Shown here: piece by piece, positions 60,530 to 64,000 of the stretch | How positions within the stretch are numbered: position 1 is the first letter of the stretch | Layout: the number at the start of each line of letters is the position of its first letter | Source of the DNA: Acidimicrobiia bacterium | Lineage (GTDB): Bacteria; Actinomycetota; Acidimicrobiia; Acidimicrobiales; SKKL01 | NCBI GenBank assembly: GCA_041676705.1 | Contig: JBAYRL010000001.1 | Location: 620,001-684,000, forward strand | Length of the DNA: 64,000 nt | Direction of reading: 5' to 3' | The notes under the pieces: generated by a model | What the model saw: the letters and a program-made list of their open reading frames with translations, nothing else | Told to the model about the DNA's origin: nothing | Databases searched by the model: none | Program-made: the position numbers and the translations under genes

Positions 60530-61144
60530 GTGACCATCACCCCTATGTTTCCCTTGGGCAGCGTGCTTATGCCAGGCGCCGCGCTGCCCTTGCGAATTTT
60601 TGAACCTCGCTATCAGGTCATGCTCGATCGGGTCTTGGCTGGTGATCGACGCTTAGCAGTGGTGCTTATAGAACGTGGCCAAGAAGTTGGTGGCCAAGAC
60701 GTTCGCAGTAGCGTTGGCACACTTGCCATCGTCGAAGAACACCAACCGCTAGGCAACGGGCAGCACGCAGTCCTAATACGAGGCATCGAACGTATCAAGG
60801 TGGAATCGTGGCTGCCCGATGACCCTTATCCGCAAGCCAAAACGGTGAAATGGCCCGATCCTGTGCCTTCTCAGGAAGCCGCTGCGAAAACTGGCCAGCT
60901 GGAGACAGCCGTTGAAAGCTCGCTACGGCAACTTCTAGCCAGAGCCTCGGAAATGGGATACGCAGTACCACCCTCAACCTTTGAACTTCCCAAAGCCGTC
61001 GATAACAAATCTTTTATTCTGGCGGCCCTTAGCCCCCTTGGTCCTCTTGACCAGCAACGCTTGCTAGAGACCGAAACCGAGCAAGCGCGCTTGGAAAAGC
61101 TGGGCACGCTAATTAAGGAACAGTTAGCACTCTTAGACCTTTAA
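60530..61144 (+). CDS. LON-domain protein (Lon protease N-terminal-like)
   Basis: A 204-residue stand-alone LON substrate-binding domain without ATPase or protease. MFPLGSVLMPGAALPLRIFE is the signature start, followed by YQVMLDRVLAGDRRLAVVLIERG and VLIRGIERIKVE. The C-terminal half is helical. Its role is unknown, though such proteins are widespread in Actinomycetota. Start is GTG 60530; TAGAAT lies nine bases upstream at 60515-60520, so its mRNA probably has almost no leader. Confidence 0.9.
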   Translation: MTITPMFPLGSVLMPGAALPLRIFEPRYQVMLDRVLAGDRRLAVVLIERGQEVGGQDVRSSVGTLAIVEEHQPLGNGQHAVLIRGIERIKVESWLPDDPYPQAKTVKWPDPVPSQEAAAKTGQLETAVESSLRQLLARASEMGYAVPPSTFELPKAVDNKSFILAALSPLGPLDQQRLLETETEQARLEKLGTLIKEQLALLDL

Positions 61145-61183
61145 GCGGGCTGGCCTTGGCACATTACGGGAGCTGAAGGTGCC

Positions 61184-61189
61184 TAGAAT
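61184..61189 (+). promoter_or_regulatory. -10 element TAGAAT, leaderless arrangement
   Basis: TAGAAT is followed by six bases and the ATG at 61196. No ribosome binding site precedes that ATG. Confidence 0.55.
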
Positions 61190-61195
61190 TTGTGT

Positions 61196-62080
61196 ATGTC
61201 CGCACTGGCGACGTTCAACCTAACCAAACGTTTCGGTCGTACTGAAGCTCTGAGAGGCGTTGACCTAGAGGTTGAGAGCGGCGAGGTTTATGGACTGCTC
61301 GGACCAAATGGTGCTGGTAAGTCAACCGCCATCCGAATTTTGCTTGACGAGATTCGTGCCACCTCCGGACATGCCGAGATATTTGGTCTAGATACCCGCC
61401 AAGATACTGTGGAGATACATCGCCGTCTTGGCTATTTGCCGAGCGATTTGGCTCTGTATCCCAAGCTCACCGGCGCTGAAACACTGCGGCTTTTTGCCCG
61501 AATCCGAGGGGAGGTTCCTTGGGGAAATGTCGAGATTTTAGCGAAACGTTTCAAAGCCGATCTACATCGCCGGAACGCCGAGCTTTCTTCCGGTAACCGC
61601 CAAAAAATTGGGATTATTGCCGCGTTCATGCATCAGCCCGAGCTGTTGATTTTAGATGAACCAATTGCGGGCTTAGATCCGCTGATGCAAAACGAGTTTC
61701 ATCAGCTAATTGGGGAAACCGTCGCCGAGGGTCGCACCGTTTTTCTATCCAGTCACACCCTCTCCGAGGTGCAACGAGTAGCGCACCGAGTAGGAATCAT
61801 TCGCAATGGCGCACTGGTCTCGGTACAAAACGTAACCGAATTGCGTTCGATTCGACGAGTGGAACTGGTCTTCAACCAAGTCGTCGAAGCCGCTGATTTC
61901 ACCGCTATCACCGGTGTCAGTGACGTGGTGACGCATCACAATACCGTGACTATGAATTTCACCGGAGAGATCGGCATGCTACTTGAAGCGGTGCCATCTG
62001 ATTATCGACTGGTTGATATCATGTCGCAAGAGGCCGACCTCGAAGACGTGTTTTTGGCCTATTACCGGGATCCAACATGA
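61196..62080 (+). CDS. ABC exporter ATP-binding protein
   Basis: A 294-residue ABC ATPase. Walker A GPNGAGKSTAIRILLDE is near 40-56, the signature is LSSGNRQKIGIIAAFM, Walker B is LLILDEPIAGLDP and the H-loop FLSSHTLSEVQ. The C-terminal 80 residues form a small regulatory domain common in drug exporters. The SSGNRQK signature is typical of the actinobacterial ABC-2 drug-export group. I choose ATG 61196 because the -10 hexamer ends six bases earlier. It overlaps the permease gene by 4 bp. Confidence 0.93.
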   Translation: MSALATFNLTKRFGRTEALRGVDLEVESGEVYGLLGPNGAGKSTAIRILLDEIRATSGHAEIFGLDTRQDTVEIHRRLGYLPSDLALYPKLTGAETLRLFARIRGEVPWGNVEILAKRFKADLHRRNAELSSGNRQKIGIIAAFMHQPELLILDEPIAGLDPLMQNEFHQLIGETVAEGRTVFLSSHTLSEVQRVAHRVGIIRNGALVSVQNVTELRSIRRVELVFNQVVEAADFTAITGVSDVVTHHNTVTMNFTGEIGMLLEAVPSDYRLVDIMSQEADLEDVFLAYYRDPT

Positions 62081-63729
62081 AAACCTGGCCGATCGTCACC
62101 CACGATTTGGCCCGTGCCAAATGGGCAATATTGGGTGTGGTAGTGGGCGTCGGTTCGATGGTTGTTCTAGCGGTAGGAATGTTCTCGGTCATGGACACCA
62201 CGGTCTATGACGACCTGCCCGACTACCTTCGTTCACTGCTGGGCATCCCCGACGGTGCCAGTGCCGCAATTTTGGCATACAACGCCACCCTGACGACGGT
62301 GGGCGCCGCCACCGTGGCCGGGTTGGCAATTGGTCTTGGCACTAGAAGCGTAGCCAGCGAAGAAGCCGACCGAACCTTGCAATGGCTGCTTAGCTTGCCA
62401 ATCTCTCGCAGCCAACTGGGCCTGGCGAAAGCCGCGGCAGTGACGTTTGCGGCAGTTTTTTCCACGTTGGCAATTTGGTTGATCGCCGAGGTGGGGCATT
62501 TACCTTTCGACGTTGAGATGGGAAGAGCCCACTTGGGGGCGTTAATGCTTGGAATTGGTGCCCATGCCTGGCTATACGGGGCTCTCGCGTTTGCCATTGG
62601 TGCCTTCAGCGGCAACAAGGCCGCGGCTCTCGCTATTAGCTCCACCTTGTTGGCAATTGGTTGGCTACTGTCAGGATTGTTGCCGCTTTGGACGGAAACC
62701 CAAACTTTGGTGAGGCTGGTGCCTTGGCATTGGTACGCCGGGAACAGCCCACTACAAAACGGGCTTGACGGTGGCTATTTTGCGCTAACCGTAGCTGTCG
62801 CACTGGCATTCATAGCTATTGGCAGCTATGGCCTGGCTCGCCGTGACCTCAACTTTGTGCCGCCACGACTCTTCCAAAAAGAATCGTCACAATCTAAACC
62901 ACATGCTGCCAAAACGTCCTCGGCGCCAACCCCGAGGGGTAAAACCAACTTAGGTCTCTTTCAGCTGATCTTTAACCAAACCAGAATTCTGGCCGCCAGT
63001 TTGGGCGCTGGCATGTTGGTGTTCTTGGCTCTAATGGGGCCGCTATATAACTCGATGAAAGACCAGCTAGCCGATAGTTTCGCCACCCTACCGCCCGAGC
63101 TACTCAAAATCTGGGACGCTCCTGATATGACCACGCCCGAAGGATTCCTGTGGGGCGAAGGGATGGGCATGGTAGCCCCGGTTGTGGTGGTGGTTTTGGC
63201 AGCCGGTATCGCCTCCAAACTCTTAGGCGACGAACATTCAGGGCGTCTTGGTTTACTGCTCTCAACTCCCCTTCAGCGAACCCAGATATTCTCTATCTAC
63301 TTGCTAACTATGTTGCTTCAACTGACCTGGCTAGCATTGGCCACCGGCGTCGGCCTTTTCATTGGCGCCACGGTGGGTGGCCTAGGCATCGCCATTTCCC
63401 AGATCGTCGGAGCTTCAGTGCACCTGTGGGCGCTCGGGGTTTTCATGGGGGCCACCATTGCTACAGCTAGTGCGCTTAGCCATAGTCGTAGTGCCGCTTC
63501 GGTTACCGCGGCGGTGGTGGGCTTAGGTGGTTATTTACTGCATGTCACCCTGTCGCTCAGCGAAAGCACCGCCAGCTGGGCGCGAATTTCACCGTTCTAC
63601 TATTACTCTTCGTCTTCACCGCTGATGCATGGCAGCAATTTCGGCCATTTAGCCATTCTCTTGATACCGGCCACTGCACTATTCGTTTTTGCTCTCGTGG
63701 CTTATCCCAGGCGCGACCTGCGGGTTTAG
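62077..63729 (+). CDS. ABC-2 exporter permease, fused two-half form
   Basis: A 550-residue membrane protein with two similar halves of about six helices each, joined by a charged, Ser/Pro-rich loop near residues 265-295. The two halves each open with a helix and an extracellular loop followed by GLAIGLGTRSVASEEADRTL in the first half and ASKLLGDEHSGRLGLLLSTP in the second. These are matching ABC-2 motifs. The same design occurs in tetronasin/polyketide-type exporters of Actinomycetota. It works with the ATPase just upstream; the substrate is unknown. Confidence 0.88.
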   Translation: MKTWPIVTHDLARAKWAILGVVVGVGSMVVLAVGMFSVMDTTVYDDLPDYLRSLLGIPDGASAAILAYNATLTTVGAATVAGLAIGLGTRSVASEEADRTLQWLLSLPISRSQLGLAKAAAVTFAAVFSTLAIWLIAEVGHLPFDVEMGRAHLGALMLGIGAHAWLYGALAFAIGAFSGNKAAALAISSTLLAIGWLLSGLLPLWTETQTLVRLVPWHWYAGNSPLQNGLDGGYFALTVAVALAFIAIGSYGLARRDLNFVPPRLFQKESSQSKPHAAKTSSAPTPRGKTNLGLFQLIFNQTRILAASLGAGMLVFLALMGPLYNSMKDQLADSFATLPPELLKIWDAPDMTTPEGFLWGEGMGMVAPVVVVVLAAGIASKLLGDEHSGRLGLLLSTPLQRTQIFSIYLLTMLLQLTWLALATGVGLFIGATVGGLGIAISQIVGASVHLWALGVFMGATIATASALSHSRSAASVTAAVVGLGGYLLHVTLSLSESTASWARISPFYYYSSSSPLMHGSNFGHLAILLIPATALFVFALVAYPRRDLRV

Positions 63730-64000
63730 GCCACACCGATGTATTTGGTTTCCAGGTATTCGTAAATCCCTTGAAAACCGCCTTCTCGACCGAGTCCCGA
63801 CTGCTTAATCCCACCAAAAGGTGCTGCCGGGTCGGAAATCACTCCACGGTTCAAGCCCACCATCCCAGCTTCGATGGCCTCACAAACTCGTAAACCCCGG
63901 CGCAGCCCCTCGGTGTAGACGTAGGCAATCAGGCCATACTCGGTGTCATTGGCCATCTCTATTGCTTCGTCTTCGTTAGCGAAAGTCCGTATCGCAGCTA
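63726..64000 (-). CDS. gabD: Succinate-semialdehyde dehydrogenase-like, C-terminal 90 residues (cut by window edge)
   Basis: The frame is open from 64000 to a TAA at 63726. It reads FANEDEAIEMANDTEYGLIA, then IEAGMVGLNRGVISDPAAPF and GGIKQSGLGREGG. The last string and the ISDPAAPFGG wording are typical of succinate-semialdehyde dehydrogenases in the aldehyde dehydrogenase superfamily. The catalytic Cys and cofactor domain lie outside the window. It converges on the ABC permease with a 4-bp overlap. Confidence 0.88.
   Translation of the reverse strand, partial: AAIRTFANEDEAIEMANDTEYGLIAYVYTEGLRRGLRVCEAIEAGMVGLNRGVISDPAAPFGGIKQSGLGREGGFQGIYEYLETKYIGVA

Overview
The window looks like one contiguous stretch of a moderate-GC Actinomycetota chromosome. 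The class Acidimicrobiia is my best guess, by inference only. Pointers are the F420-type oxidoreductase families, a BldD-like regulator, a FolP2-type dihydropteroate synthase homologue, a 13E12/DUF222 HNH protein with an actinobacterial SOS box, a Tad locus without a secretin gene, and many genes whose -10 hexamer lies 6-7 nt before the ATG (leaderless transcripts).

Layout. 1-1152: phoH and the 5' end of ybeY. 1269-2059: an unknown protein and an excisionase/BldC-like HTH protein. 2151-8852: a nine-gene Tad/Flp pilus or type IVc secretion operon (cpaB, cpaE, cpaF, tadB, tadC, a pilin-like peptide, three TadE/TadG-type proteins). 8821-13456: an SSL2-type helicase, a membrane pseudokinase, a LysM protein and a BldD-like regulator. 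13590-16456: hrcA-dnaJ-rsmE behind a CIRCE operator. 16501-23074: lepA, rpsT, holA, folP2-like, comEC and comEA. 23149-31463: YbbN-like thioredoxin, PAC2 protein, F420 LLM oxidoreductase, acyl-AMP ligase, leuS and a DUF222-HNH protein. 31686: tRNA-Ala(GGC). 31849-40913: ABC-F protein, a pentose-phosphate cluster (gnd, HAD, zwf, pgl), a NYN-LOTUS protein, an SDR and a phosphotransferase.

41017-50955 is an accessory defence region. It holds a phd/vapC toxin-antitoxin pair, a gene-poor scar, a four-gene restriction operon hsdM-mrr-hsdS-hsdR in which each gene overlaps the next by 4 bp, and a DUF4411 PIN/XRE-ImmA pair. The last pair is flanked by a 29-bp imperfect direct repeat derived from the 3' end of the neighbouring SDR gene. 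HsdS carries a 12-bp tandem repeat in its central spacer, like the one that changes recognition-site spacing in the EcoR124 family. This region is the most unusual part of the window. A canonical Mrr nuclease is co-translated between the methyltransferase and specificity genes of a type I system, so modification, classical restriction and methyl-directed restriction would be made together.

51966-64000 returns to housekeeping and metabolic genes: an orphan family-5 solute-binding lipoprotein, a PPOX/F420 protein, a DEAD-box RNA helicase behind a structured leader ending in an intrinsic terminator, a methyltransferase, DUF488, a TauE/DUF1634 pair, a thiolase-fold/DUF35 pair, a LON-domain protein, an ABC exporter and the 3' part of a succinate-semialdehyde dehydrogenase gene. 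All functional calls come from reading motifs by eye; no database search was run.
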